The position numbers were made by a program, and so were the translations under genes. The notes beneath the pieces were generated by a model, which was not told the origin of the DNA, ran no database searches, and saw nothing but the letters and a program-made list of their open reading frames with translations. From Meghimatium bilineatum (taxonomy: Eukaryota > Mollusca > Gastropoda > Stylommatophora > Philomycidae), in contig CM067306.1 of assembly GCA_034231615.1 (NCBI GenBank), forward strand, positions 43,530,094 to 43,594,093: DNA of 64,000 nucleotides, written 5' to 3'. Each line of letters begins with the position of its first letter. The stretch's first letter is position 1. Of the stretch, positions 43,360-54,534 are shown one piece after another.

Positions 43360-43510
43360 AATTTTTGGGATGTTTTGCCTGTGAGGTGTGACAAATCACT
43401 CCACCCCTAAACATATTAGTCACTTTATGCGACATGCATGGTGATCACATTATTGTTATTCATGTCCCCGCTTTTAGGACAAGGGGTGTTGTTGAGCTTG
43501 AAATAGTTTT
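43360..43510 (-). repeat. possible SINE-X remnant
   Basis: AGTCACTTTATGCGACATGC, ATTATTGTTATTCATG and TCCCCGCTTTTAGGAC resemble the GTCGCCTTTTACGACATGC to CTCCCCTTTCGGGCC region of SINE-X, with many changes. Confidence 0.45.
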
Positions 43511-43877
43511 ACGATATTGAGTCACAATCCACTAGACTCGGCACTTGAACATTATAATTTAGAACATTCATTGTATGTTGATATACATGCATGCTGTTTA
43601 AAACATCTAGTCAGTGGTGGGCATACATGCTGTTTGAATATTCATTGCCAACAAGAACCCAAGAAACAATTATGATCAAATGTGGAACAAACATTTTGTG
43701 GTAATGCGGAAGTTTATAGGCAGTGAAGATGAGCAAAACTCTGGTGTAGGTAAAACATAAACATCGAGATGTTAATACAACTCAGGATTTAGATAAAAAC
43801 TGTGTGCTGAAAGTTTGTCTAGTTCTTACAAAGTATGACTTGTGTACGTGTAATTGTATGATGAATTTCGATAGTCT
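43511..43877. other. no recognised feature
   Basis: Unique AT-rich sequence. Confidence 0.4.
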
Positions 43878-44232
43878 ACACACATATCGACATGGTTATC
43901 GGACATATCGACATGGTTACGAACATATCGACATGGTTATCAAACATATCGACATGGTTATCACACATATCGACATGGTTATCGAACATATCAACATGGT
44001 TATCAAACATATCGGCATGGTTATCGAAAATACCGACATGGTTATCAAACCTATCGACATGGTTATCGAACATATCGACATGGTTATCGAACATATCGAC
44101 ATGGTTATCCAACATATCGACATGGTTATCGAACATATCGACATGTTTATCAAACATATCGACATGGTTATCAAATATATCGACATGGTTATCAAATATA
44201 TCGACATAGTTATCAAATATACCGTTATGGTT
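43878..44232. repeat. 21-bp tandem array, about 17 units
   Basis: Unit core ACATATCGACATGGTTATC with GAA/AA spacers. Period 21 leaves several frames open on both strands; heptapeptide repeats such as HIDMVIK are not a gene. Confidence 0.98.
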
Positions 44233-44641
44233 ACACTGGTCAACATCAAATTTGCTGTCTATGGCTTTTTTTTTTACAGATTTAGGATAATTTTATTGTG
44301 CTGAATCCAAAAATCACATTGGTTTTGCTCAATCAGGTCAGGTTTTTATCTAGCACAACATGATGTTTTTTTTTATAGGTGGGTCATATTCCATGTCTAA
44401 TCAATCAATAAAACGACAATTGAGTTCCACACATTTGATCAAAAGTGGTTTTTTTCCTATTTAAAAGGACAAATGATATTGAAAGCAAGTATTTTATTGT
44501 CAAATGTATGGATATTTTCACGCCATATGTTGCAAAATTTCTTAATCTATCTTGGAATATACAAATTATGGAGATTTCACATGTTTAAACTTACTAGTAT
44601 TGCCAATTTTTTGGGGTATTTTTTAAAGATTTCAAGTGATT

Positions 44642-45739
44642 CAAATGGCTTTAACTAGAAGATTTTGCTGAAATACACGCATCACTTTTTATCGCAACAG
44701 CCATTAAGAGTTCCTCCATTTGTTCTTTGAAGAGAAGGACCTGGTGTACTGTACATATGTTGTTCACCTTCTGCAGAAGCTTGGAGTGCAACATTATGAA
44801 CCCAGAGATTGGAGACTGTTCATTGACAGCTGCAAGAAATCACTAAAATGTGTTCCGCTTCACAATGGCAATCAGTTTGCTTCTGTCCCCCTTGCTCACT
44901 CGACTACATTGAAGTAGAAGTATGAAGCGGTGAAGTATGTGCTGGATAAAGTTTCTTATTATCAGCACGAGTGGTATATTTTCGTTGACTTGAAGATTGT
45001 GAATTTCCTATTGGGACAACAGTCTGGCTTTACAAAGTTTCCCTGCTTTCTGTGCATGTGGGATAGTAGGGAAAGGTTTCAACACTATACCAAGAAGGAC
45101 TGGCCTGCACGAGAAGAATTGGTGCCGGGTAGATCAAAGTACATTGTCCAGAATCCCCTAGTAGACAGAAACAAGATACTATTGCCACCGCTGCATATCA
45201 AGCTTGGCTTGATTAAACAGTTCACCACAGCCCTGGACAAGGATGGTGGCTGCTTCAGTTACTTGTGCCGAGCTTTTCCAGGATTAGTCATAGAGTTGTT
45301 GAAAGGTGGCATTTTTTATGGTTCTCAAGTTCGTCAGCTTATCAGAGATTCTGAGTTTGAAATATCAATGAACAAATTGGAATTGGAAGCATGGAAGGCC
45401 TTTGTTCTTATGGTGAAGAATGTTTTGGGCAACACCAGAGCCAGTAACTATGAAGAAGCTGTCAACAATATGCTGACTGCTTTCAAAAACCTTGGATGCA
45501 ACATGAGCATAAACATGTATTATTTATTTTCACATATGGATCAGTTTCCCGAGAATCTTGGCTCAATGAGTGACGAGCAGGGAGAGATGTTCCATCAGGA
45601 CATAAAAGAGATCGAGATCAGGTATCAAGGACATTGGGATGCAGTAATGATGGCTGATTACCGTTGGACTTCGATTACGTTGAGACATCACTGCTGCTGA
45701 GCACTCGAGAAAGTCGAAGAAATTGAAGTTTATGTCTTG
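44642..45739 (+). pseudogene. decayed ORF of a widespread, probably transposon-derived protein family
   Basis: One frame runs from ~44642 to ~45690 with three stops: TGA at 44669, TAA at 44705 and TAG at 44915. Conserved blocks: YRNSH.EFLHLFFEEKDLVY, WRLFIDSCKKSLKCV, HNGNQFASVPLAHS, FTKFPCFLCMWDSR, PLHIKLGLIKQF, MSDEQGEMFHQDI and YQGHWDAVMMADYRW. The frame is then lost; a HSRKSKKLKFMS end appears one frame over (45703-45739). I recall near-identical blocks in many arthropod, cnidarian and mollusc 'uncharacterized' proteins present in several copies per genome, which suggests a DNA-transposon origin, but the family function is unknown to me. The 256-codon piece at 44930-45700 is the longest open part. 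No terminal repeats were seen. Confidence 0.72.
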
Positions 45740-46139
45740 AATTTTGCTCAGTGATGACATAATTTACATGTCCTTACATTGTTCAATGTCTTCTCTTCAT
45801 TTATATAATTCTATGTTTGTAACATTTAATAAATACATTCTGTTAAATACTTTTTATGTGAGAAATGTAACACATAAATCAGCTACTAATATCACCAAAA
45901 TGTAGTTATGAATTGAAGGCTATAGTCAGAGAATATAATTTTTTAAAATAAATTTAGAAAAAAACCCAGACCTTATTGATAAAAAATTGATGTCATTTTT
46001 GGCTTCAGTGGCACACAATGCTCGTAATTCAGTATAAAAATTATAGACAACTTTCAACTTCATGTTATGTTGTAAACCAGTGTTATCTAAAGAGTATGCA
46101 GCTCTCAGTTGTTACAAGAACCCGTATTACGAAATGCAA
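45740..46139. other. no recognised feature
   Basis: AT-rich unique sequence downstream of the pseudogene. AATAAA-like signals are frequent but not informative here. Confidence 0.4.
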
Positions 46140-46265
46140 GTATTCTTCGTCGCTCATTCTCGAACTCCCTAGATTTCCAGCAGAATGTAGCCGAGGGAAT
46201 GCACATGCTGTTTGTTGCCGTTTTATTTGCACAAATGATGAGACATATCCATGTTCGATGGAAAT
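46140..46265 (-). repeat. SINE-X variant subfamily, partial
   Basis: TATTCTTCGTCGCTCATTCT, CGAACTCCCTAGATTTCCAG, TTGCCGTTTTATTTGCACAA: same variant as at 5585 and 37915. Confidence 0.75.
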
Positions 46266-46809
46266 GTATGTATTCAGTCATCAATGTTGCAGTAAACGTT
46301 TCGTGCAATTGGCTTTATTGCATGCATCGCGCAGGATGATGGTGTGATTACTATTATTATTATCATTGGTTAGAATACCCTGATAGGAAACAGGCGGCAT
46401 GATACATTCTGTGTAGAATCGCTCACCTTTCGACAGTTTGTCCACCGGCAGACAAACAGACTAGCGAACAGATCGACAGATAGAGAGTTAGCGGTATGTA
46501 TGTACATGTTCCAACTCACATACACATACACTCAGACACACACTAACTCAACTGCATGTAAGTGTGCTGATCTGGGTCGGCAGGTGAGCAATGGATAGAG
46601 ACACCTGACATACAGATCGTAACACCAACTGAGAAGGTTTAATGGGGGGGGGGGGATTGGGGGTAGGGTAGGCGCATACATTTTCTGCACAATTAAATAC
46701 AAGATCACACTGATCAAGATGACCTACAGATGTCGGATATGTCAGTTGGGAAGGCTAGAAGAATACTGCATGCAGTTCTTGCATAACACATGATAGTTAT
46801 TCTGCGAAA
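46266..46809. other. no recognised feature; poly-G at ~46645
   Basis: Unique sequence with a GGGGGGGGGG run near 46645-46655. Confidence 0.4.
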
Positions 46810-47093
46810 AATTCGCCCGTGTTAAGCCGGGGCCCGAAAGGGGAGCAAAGAATAGCAACACTGTTTAACCTTCCACGCATGTCGTAAAAGGCGACTAAGT
46901 AGGTTATGGGATGGAGTTGGTTGTTCCATCCCGAATAGGGTCAGTGACCCAAAGCCATGCTGAAGTCGGATGTGTCAGACCGAAAGGTGCAGATATCGCA
47001 GCAATGCTGTAAACCATGACACAACGCATTCCGTTCTCTGGACTACATCCTGCTAATCTGCAGGAGTTTAAGAACGAATGCAGAAGAATAATT
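46810..47093 (+). repeat. SINE-X, full length
   Basis: Plus-strand order GTTAAGCCGGGGC, CCGAAAGGGGAGCAAAGAAT, GCATGTCGTAAAAGGCGACT, GAAGTCGGATGTGTCAGAC, CCGTTCTCTGGACTACATCC and a GCAGAAGAATAATT tail. Collinear with the reverse complement of 33745-34028. Confidence 0.88.
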
Positions 47094-48009
47094 CTGCGAA
47101 CACTTTTTCTTCTATTTATTTTTCATTTTGTGTGGGCACCTTTTTTTAATGTAGCGGCAGTGTATTTTTATTTGTTATAAGTTATAAGTATATATATATA
47201 TATACATGCCCATCGTTCACTTCTTATTTTTGTAGAAAGATGCTACCGCTTGGTTTTCCTCTATTATTTTCTTGTTTGACTTGAATTATTCCCAGATATT
47301 TACATGCCATTAAAGTAAGTTATACTTGAAAATATGTCAAAATGTGAATTCTACTACGAAACTTGATAGAAATTTGTGAGATGGAATATATCACATATAA
47401 AATGTATGAAAAACTAACTTGTACAAGACTAACATACTGTAAAAAATGAAGAACGAGCGATAGAGAACTAGGAACAGAACGAGAGAAAAAGAAGGAAAAG
47501 AGAAAAAGAGTGTGTGAGAAAACTGAATATAGCACATGCTGTGTGTTATTTGGACAATAAATATAACGTAGTTTGTTATAACTCAATCAATATAATTCTT
47601 CAGGGACATTTTCAGATAAAAAAAATTAATAGTTCCTGCGTGATCTTGCTTATTGAGGTCTTTGATCACATGTGGGTCAGGTCAGGGTCCTTTACTTCAT
47701 TACACGACACCACGTCCACAAGTAACCTTTATTATTTAAGCTGAGTGTTAGGAGGTCATAGTCGAAACGTCGTATCTACTTTGATAACATATTTCTCTTC
47801 GTAAATATAACGATTATTTATGAACAAATCTATCACTGAGGTAATGGAAGCAAGCTATTATCAAATAAAACATGACAGTTATGTAATTATGAAGATCATA
47901 CGTTTAGATTTGCAGATACAAATACAGCTAAAACAGGCATGCACACATAACACATATTTGTGAAAGTAATATATATATATAATGTAATGATGTGATAAGT
48001 GAAAAAGAA
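47094..48009. other. no recognised feature
   Basis: Unique AT-rich sequence with a short (TA)n at ~47190. Confidence 0.4.
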
Positions 48010-48290
48010 AACAGCATTTGAAACAAAATGTTACAGAAAAATCATCAGAATGCCATGGATCAAACAGATCACCTCTTTCAAGATAACTATACTATTTTGG
48101 CCATATCAAACGCCATGACAGCCTAGAGAAGACCATAATGGAGGGGATGATGCCAAGAGGACGAACAAGAGACAGACCAAGAAGATGGACGCAAAATATT
48201 AAACACCACTTCAACATGACAGTAACAGATATATACAGACTGACTCACGATAGACATAAGTTTTGAAAGACTGTGATGACATAAACATAT
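48010..48290 (+). pseudogene. LINE C-terminal tail (group not assigned)
   Basis: The plus strand reads KCYRKIIRMPWIKQI, then FGHIKRHDSLEKTIMEGMMP (over one frame change), RGRTRDRPRRWTQNIK and FNMTVTDIYRLTHDRHKF. Typical RT end: GHI.R.DSL.K..MEG...G.R.RGRPRRRW...I. Confidence 0.72.
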
Positions 48291-48339
48291 TTTAAGTGCC
48301 ATAGATGTACATTTTAATCGTATAAATGACATCGTTGTT

Positions 48340-48439
48340 TATATATGACATTCAATACTAATGATATGGTGGCATATTTGACATCTAAAACATTATTCTG
48401 TCATATATGGCATATATGAACAATAATTGGTAAGGCAAT
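48340..48439. repeat. ~30-bp minisatellite, block 1
   Basis: GGTGGCATATTTGACATCTA then AAACATTA. Further blocks at 48840-48946 and 50165-50340 show that the array was split by LINE-B and LINE-E insertions. Confidence 0.8.
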
Positions 48440-48830
48440 TATTCCAATTATGGCAGACAGTAATCAATATCCAAAAGAATAAATTAATTTGGAATGAATT
48501 TCTACAGAAAGATCCTACGAATATCATGGACAGAGAAAGAGAAGATAATTGAAGTTTTAAAATTACTGAAACTAAATAAATGATGGCTTCTAAATACCAA
48601 TATAAGAAGGAAGCTACATAAGTTTGGACACTTAAAGCGACAGGATGATATCGAAAGGCTCATTCTAGATGGCAGAGTGTCAGGCAAGGTGAAGAAGAGG
48701 GAGACTTGAGAAGACGATGGACTAGCGACATCGAAGAATGTGTGCCCATGTCTCTGACCAATACAGGACTGTTTGCCCTGAACAGAGAGGCGTTCAGAGT
48801 ATCCACGACGAAGACATCGTTCTGAAAAGA
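48440..48830 (+). pseudogene. LINE-B C-terminal region
   Basis: The plus strand reads RKILRISWTEKEKIIEVL, LLNTNIRRKLHKFGHLKRQD, IERLILDGRVSGKVKKRE, a stop, then in the next frame RRRWTSDIEECVPMSLTN-like and FRVSTTKTSF-like ends. Same family as 2509-2705. Two to three stops or frame changes. Confidence 0.75.
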
Positions 48831-48839
48831 ATATATCAC

Positions 48840-48946
48840 TAGATATATAATTGCTATGGTGGTATATTTAACATTTAAAACATTATAGTGGCATATTTGA
48901 CACCCAAGACATTATGGTGGCATATTTTACATCTAACACATTATGA
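48840..48946. repeat. ~30-bp minisatellite, block 2
   Basis: GGTGGCATATTTGACACCCA and CATTATGGTGG units between LINE-B and LINE-E. Confidence 0.82.
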
Positions 48947-50169
48947 TTTGGCTTCAGAAGAGGGGTTAGCTGCACAGACGCCTTGTTCACGCTGAGAACA
49001 ATGAGTGAGAGAGTGATCGAATTTAACAAAGAACTAAACGCAATATTTATAGATCAGGAGAAGGTGTTTGATAGAGTCAACAGGGACGTACTATGGGAAA
49101 CTCTGGAAATATATTGTATCAAAGACAACTGCTAGAAAGTATATGATCATTGTATAAAAACGGCAAATGTGTAGTAAGAACATCAGATGGTATAACAGAA
49201 GCTTTCGATACAAAAACAGGAGTGCGTCAAGGTTGCGTGCTCTCACCTTTGCTATTCAATATATACATAGACAGAATAATAGAAAAGACAAAAAGTACAG
49301 AGGGCAACATCACCCATTCAGAGCAAGACACCTCAGAGCAACTAAACAATGAAATAAATGAACTACTTTTCGCAGACGATAAGAGCCTCATATACGAAAA
49401 CGAAGAACAACTACAAAATCACGTTAGCTCACTATCTGCAACATGTAGAAAATACAAGATGAAGATCAATACACAAAAGACGGAAACTATGAAAATATAC
49501 AGAACACTAAGTCCACTAAACATACAGATAGACAATATAGGAGTAAAACAAGCAACAGAGTTCAAATATCTCGGTAGTATTTTTACAGAAAATGGAAGCC
49601 TCGATAGAGAAATAGAGATGAGATGTAAAAAGGCAAATTCAGTAAAATACCAACTGTCACCACTTCTTCTTCATCCCAAGATCGAGATGGAAATTAAGAG
49701 ACAAATGATCTACAGTATATTCCTACCAACAATGTGCTACCACTGTCAAACCTGGTCTCTCTCATCTTCACATTACAGAAAGATAGTGATATGTGAGATG
49801 AAATGCTTGATGAAAGCTGCCGGGGTCACCAGGCTTGACAGATTGCGAAATGAATATATCAGAGAAAGAATAGGTATAATATCTTGTACATATTACATAG
49901 AGAGAGAACAGATCAAGTGGTTTGGCCACATTATGAGAATGCATCACGAAAAGTTGCCCGTACAAGCATATAACTAAATGAGATCAGGGTACAAAGCCAG
50001 AGGAAGACCACGGAAAAGATGGATAGAAAACGTCAGGGACATCCTGTGCAGAAACGGTCATAGCACAGCCGAGGCTACACTTCTGGCGATAGAACGCAAG
50101 CTCGAGCTCCAATCACCCCTACGCTTAACGGCAAAAGTGGATCACAAACCACTAGGGGAAAGACAATAA
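48947..50169 (+). pseudogene. LINE-E reverse transcriptase with catalytic FADD, C-terminal two thirds
   Basis: Starts at RT block FGFRRGVSCTDALFTLRTM, NAIFIDQEKVFDRVNRDVLW (first catalytic Asp region); one frameshift near 49125, TGA near 49144, then a 275-codon open frame at 49150-49977 holding GVRQGCVLSPLLFNIYID and LLFADDKSLIYE (FADD catalytic pair), thumb EFKYLGSIFTENGSLDREIE, IFLPTMCYHCQTWSL and IKWFGHIMRMHHEKLPVQ. One TAA (49975) precedes an in-frame end, SGYKARGRPRKRWIENVRD to 50169. The endonuclease and N-terminal RT are missing (5' truncation). With only two stops and one shift it is among the least decayed RTs here. Bordered by minisatellite on both sides. Confidence 0.85.
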
Positions 50170-50345
50170 ACACTAGACACATTATGATGGCATGTTTGAC
50201 ATCCAAGACATAATGAAGGCATATTTAACATATAAAAACATTATGGTAGCATATTTAACATCGCTGCTATCAATGATACGGTGGGATATTTAACATCTAC
50301 GAACACTGATATGGTGGTATGTTTGACATTCAGAAATGCGACACT
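50165..50345. repeat. ~30-bp minisatellite, block 3
   Basis: CATTATGATGGCATGTTTGA and CATCCAAGACAT units continue directly after the LINE-E end. Confidence 0.85.
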
Positions 50346-50983
50346 ACAACATATAAACCACTCTATACGTAATCGCTACTTTACAGCATAAATACAACAT
50401 ATACTATACAATATAAATGTCACACTACCATACACTTGTTGCACTGCAACATACTTACCACACTTAAAATAGAAGTATCTCTGTGTAGCATATATTATGC
50501 AGTACAAAACAAAAATGTTACAAATTAAATACTTTCTGTACAACATACATGTTTCTATACACAATAAAAGCTACAGTTTAACATAGATGTTACTGTACAG
50601 CTTAAATAATACTGTACAACAAATGCCACACCACAAATTAATTGACTTCTTACAATAGAAATGCTAACTTATAACTTAAATGCTGTCTTGCAACAGAAAC
50701 GTCACACTGCAATTTAAATTCTTTGTTACAACATAAATGTCGATGTACAACTTACAAGCAACCATACAACATTAATATCGAGGTACAAAGTAAACGCTAC
50801 CATACAACATAAATATTAACGTACAATGCAAACGCTACCATACAACATAAATATTAACGTACAATGCAAACGCTACCATACAACATAAATATTAACGTAC
50901 AATGCAAACGCTACCATACAACATAAATATTAACGTACAATGCAAACGCTACCATACAACATAAATATCGATGTATTTATGTA
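50346..50983. repeat. ~38-bp array, degenerate then homogeneous
   Basis: Old units (ACAACATAAATGTTACTGTA types) lead into four near-identical 38-bp units (CGCTACCATACAACATAAAT then ATTAACGTACAATGCAAA) at ~50790-50960. Interrupted by a mini-retroposon at 50984; continues to ~51320. Confidence 0.92.
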
Positions 50984-51253
50984 CGTAGTCGTAATCTTCG
51001 ATAACAGTTACCATTATGATCGGACAGACCGACGTTGCGCTTGAACTAGTTACGGGAACGGCGTGGGGGGGAACAACAAAGTAACCTGTCGCAAGGGCCA
51101 GAGTTGTGCCCTGATGTCGCCATCAGTTCCGGTGACATTAGACTCGAAACACCATCGAGTCGGATGGCTGCTGGGACAGAGGGCGGTGCACTTATGGGAA
51201 TGCCCACGTTTTTTGTGGCCAGTTTCTAATCACGAATAAAGAGGATCACGAAT
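50984..51253 (+). mobile_element. mini-retroposon, copy 2
   Basis: Collinear with 26239-26500 from CGTAGTCGTAATCTTCGATA through ACAGTTACCATTATGAT, CGCAAGGGCCAGAGTTGTG and TCGAGTCGGATGGCTGCTGG to TTTCTAATCACGAATAAA. The tail unit is repeated (GATCACGAATAAA twice). It starts at the same 5' base as copy 1, so the 5' end is a real element boundary. Target duplication is not clear here because the flanks are themselves repeats. A small loss and a TTTTTT run replace part of the CCCACGTGCTGTGAG segment. Confidence 0.8.
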
Positions 51254-51330
51254 AAACATCAATGTACAACATCAAAGCTACCATACAACATAAATATCGA
51301 TGTACAATGTAAAAGCTACTAAACATATCA
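51254..51330. repeat. 38-bp array, right part
   Basis: CAATGTACAACATCAAAGCT and ACCATACAACATAAATATCG resume after the insertion. Confidence 0.88.
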
Positions 51331-51399
51331 GAAGGTTTATCGTATATAACAGCAAATTCACCACACAAATAATATCAGCGGAATATATCATTATCAGAA

Positions 51400-51465
51400 C
51401 GATCGACACACACACACACACACCCACACACCCCCACCCACACACGCACACACTCACACACACTG
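51400..51465. repeat. (CA)n microsatellite, imperfect
   Basis: CACACACACACACACCCACA and similar. Confidence 0.95.
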
Positions 51466-52110
51466 AATACCTGGAATTCACTACATAATGAAATCAAAGC
51501 CAACGTTTCTTACAAATAGTCTAATAACACAGAACAGATAATACACATATATACTTATGACCAAGAAAACATTGTCAATCAACTTCAATTGTTTCTCCAA
51601 TTTTCTGATTTGATTTTCCCCGAGTACTGTTGACGATGACCTAATATACAAACTGTAGAAGGCTTATGTCCAAACAACGGCTAGAATTTTCTGAACGGAA
51701 ATTGCGACCACTCTTAAATCATTATTCCCAATTTGCACGCGCACATTAAATGTGTCACACGCGATATTTATTGCGGTTAGGATGATGCACATTCTTGTTG
51801 ACCAACTATTTATTTCCCATTGTGTTGCGGTCCGTTTATGAAGACTACCAGCTCTTGGATATGTATACAAGCAATACATTTTGTTGTGATAACGTTAATG
51901 CTCTCTAGATTTCTAAGTGTATGTTTATTTATTGATCTATTTATCTCTGTGTCTATCTGTCTTATCAATCTATTGATCTCTGTCTAAATATACATAGATT
52001 TATATCTCTATCTATTGTTATTTTTTTCTGTATCTGAGTATCTATCAATCGATTTATCTCTCAGCATTTCTATTTTTTCGTCGCTTTCGTTTTCCGTCCC
52101 TGTGTTCGTT
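51466..52110. other. no recognised feature; degenerate tetranucleotide lead-in
   Basis: Unique sequence; from ~51920 scattered TCTATCTGT/TCTGTCT motifs precede the large array. Confidence 0.5.
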
Positions 52111-53110
<1,000 letters not shown>

Positions 53111-53500
53111 CCCGTCTATCTGTCTTTCTATCTATATATGTATATATCTATGTAGTTGTTTGTGTGTATCTCTGGAAGCGTATGTGTTAATCAAACGATA
53201 ACTCAAATCTCTATTTATAACCTAATGTAGAAACAGTGTTACAGCCGTATATTTCATTAAAAGCGACACACTAGAAATGTGGTTATAGCGAACCCATTTC
53301 CTAAACATTATGTGCCGCTGTCGATAGTATTCACACATAATTTTTGTTATAGATTCTTGAAATTCTGGTTTTACAACTTGACATTTATCTTCTACTTGCT
53401 GATTCTAGAGTCCGAGTCATACACTGATATGAAATACATCAATGAACTGTACTGTTGTCATCCGTCACTTGATACAGTCGCATTGCTTGTCCGTCAGAAC
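53111..53500. other. no recognised feature
   Basis: Unique sequence after the microsatellite. Confidence 0.4.
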
Positions 53501-53606
53501 TGTTTCAGATCGCTATAGTTTTCTTCTTTTGGAGTGGTACAGTGGGCAACTCTGTTTCAGATCGCTATAGTTTTCTTCTTTTGGAGTATTACAGTGGGCA
53601 ACTCTG
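53501..53606. repeat. ~51-52-bp tandem duplication
   Basis: CTGTTTCAGATCGCTATAGT to ACAGTGGGCAACTC occurs twice in a row. It lies within the LINE RNase H end described next. Confidence 0.95.
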
Positions 53607-53775
53607 TTAATTATGCTCTGTGTTATCTGGAGACTGTCGACAGATGAAAAATCATTGTCACCAACTCTAAACTTCCCGCACATGTTTTGTTTGAGCCTGT
53701 TGTGGCCTGTTAATCTAAAAATGATTGCTTGTTCCTTTATTTCATGTCTGTAAAAATTATTGTGCTTTTGGTTGA
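53580..53775 (-). pseudogene. LINE C-terminal end of the RNase H-type
   Basis: The minus strand reads HNNFYRHEIKEQAIIFRLTG, HNRLKQNMCGKFRVGDND, then DSLQITQSIINRVAHC. The block RLRTGHNRL..HM..KF..G....C.C....Q...HIL..C is the standard post-RNase H end of Jockey/I-type LINEs. The cysteines of the C.C pair are lost. Oriented opposite to the LINE-D end at 54060. Confidence 0.75.
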
Positions 53776-54059
53776 CTGGGTGAGTTAAGTTATTATGTCA
53801 TTCATTGCTCAGCTATTTGTTATGCCATTAATTTTTCAGATATCAGTTATTTCATTCATTTTTCATGTTATGTATGTCAAATTACCAACTTTGAAATTAA
53901 TCCATTGTGTCTGCCTGTGCCATGACTTCCACATTTTCGCATTAGAAAGATTATACGCAAGTAGAATTTCGCGAAAGAGGCTGGGCAGCTTGTACAGAAC
54001 CAAGGGGCTTACCGAGTTCAGCGAGACAACCGTTCCATAAAAGACATTGATCTACCTAT

Positions 54060-54474
54060 TGACATTATGACTAATATGGATGCGGTGAATAATTCCTGTG
54101 TGCTGAAAGTGACTTTTATTTTTGTGCCGGAACATGCGGAAATCCTGGGTAATGAGAGAGCAGATAGTGTGACACGCAGCTACTACGGATGTTTGCGGAC
54201 CAATGGATCGTGCAGACATTTTGAACGTCCTACGGCAAACGCACGAACAAATGACTGTATAAGGGACGATTACTTTTGTTCCGTAACTAGAATAACGGAT
54301 CTTGGTTTAAAATGTAGTGGTGCTAGAAAGGAACGGTGTCGTGGATGCGGAAGAATGATGGTCAATCAACGGCGCACTGGGACAGTCAGTCAACTTGTAA
54401 CGCCGGATATACTCAGGGAGAGATCTTGTCAGGAGTGCAGTGACAATGATCCAACGACTAACTCACATAAATAA
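54060..54474 (+). pseudogene. LINE-D RNase H end and C-terminus
   Basis: A 135-codon open frame reads LKVTFIFVPEHAEILGNERA, DSVTRSYYG (last RNase H block, usually W.PGH.G..GNERAD), then ITDLGLKCSGARKERCRG, VNQRRTGTVSQLVTPDIL and CQECSDNDPTTN. This matches the C-terminal layout of the 13300 and 22250 LINE-D copies. RNase H removes RNA from the RNA-DNA hybrid during retrotransposition. No upstream RT remains; PEHAE for PGHAG is a likely decay change. The frame end TNSHK-stop is probably native. Confidence 0.8.
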
Positions 54475-54534
54475 TTGTGGCATGTACTGAAATAATAGTG
54501 TCATATACTAAAGTAATATTCTCATATACTGAAA

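Noticed and set aside
43804-44304. 166-codon HIDMVIK-repeat ORF and opposite-strand counterparts
   Set aside because: 21-bp array stays open in many frames on both strands; no conserved unit beyond the DNA repeat.
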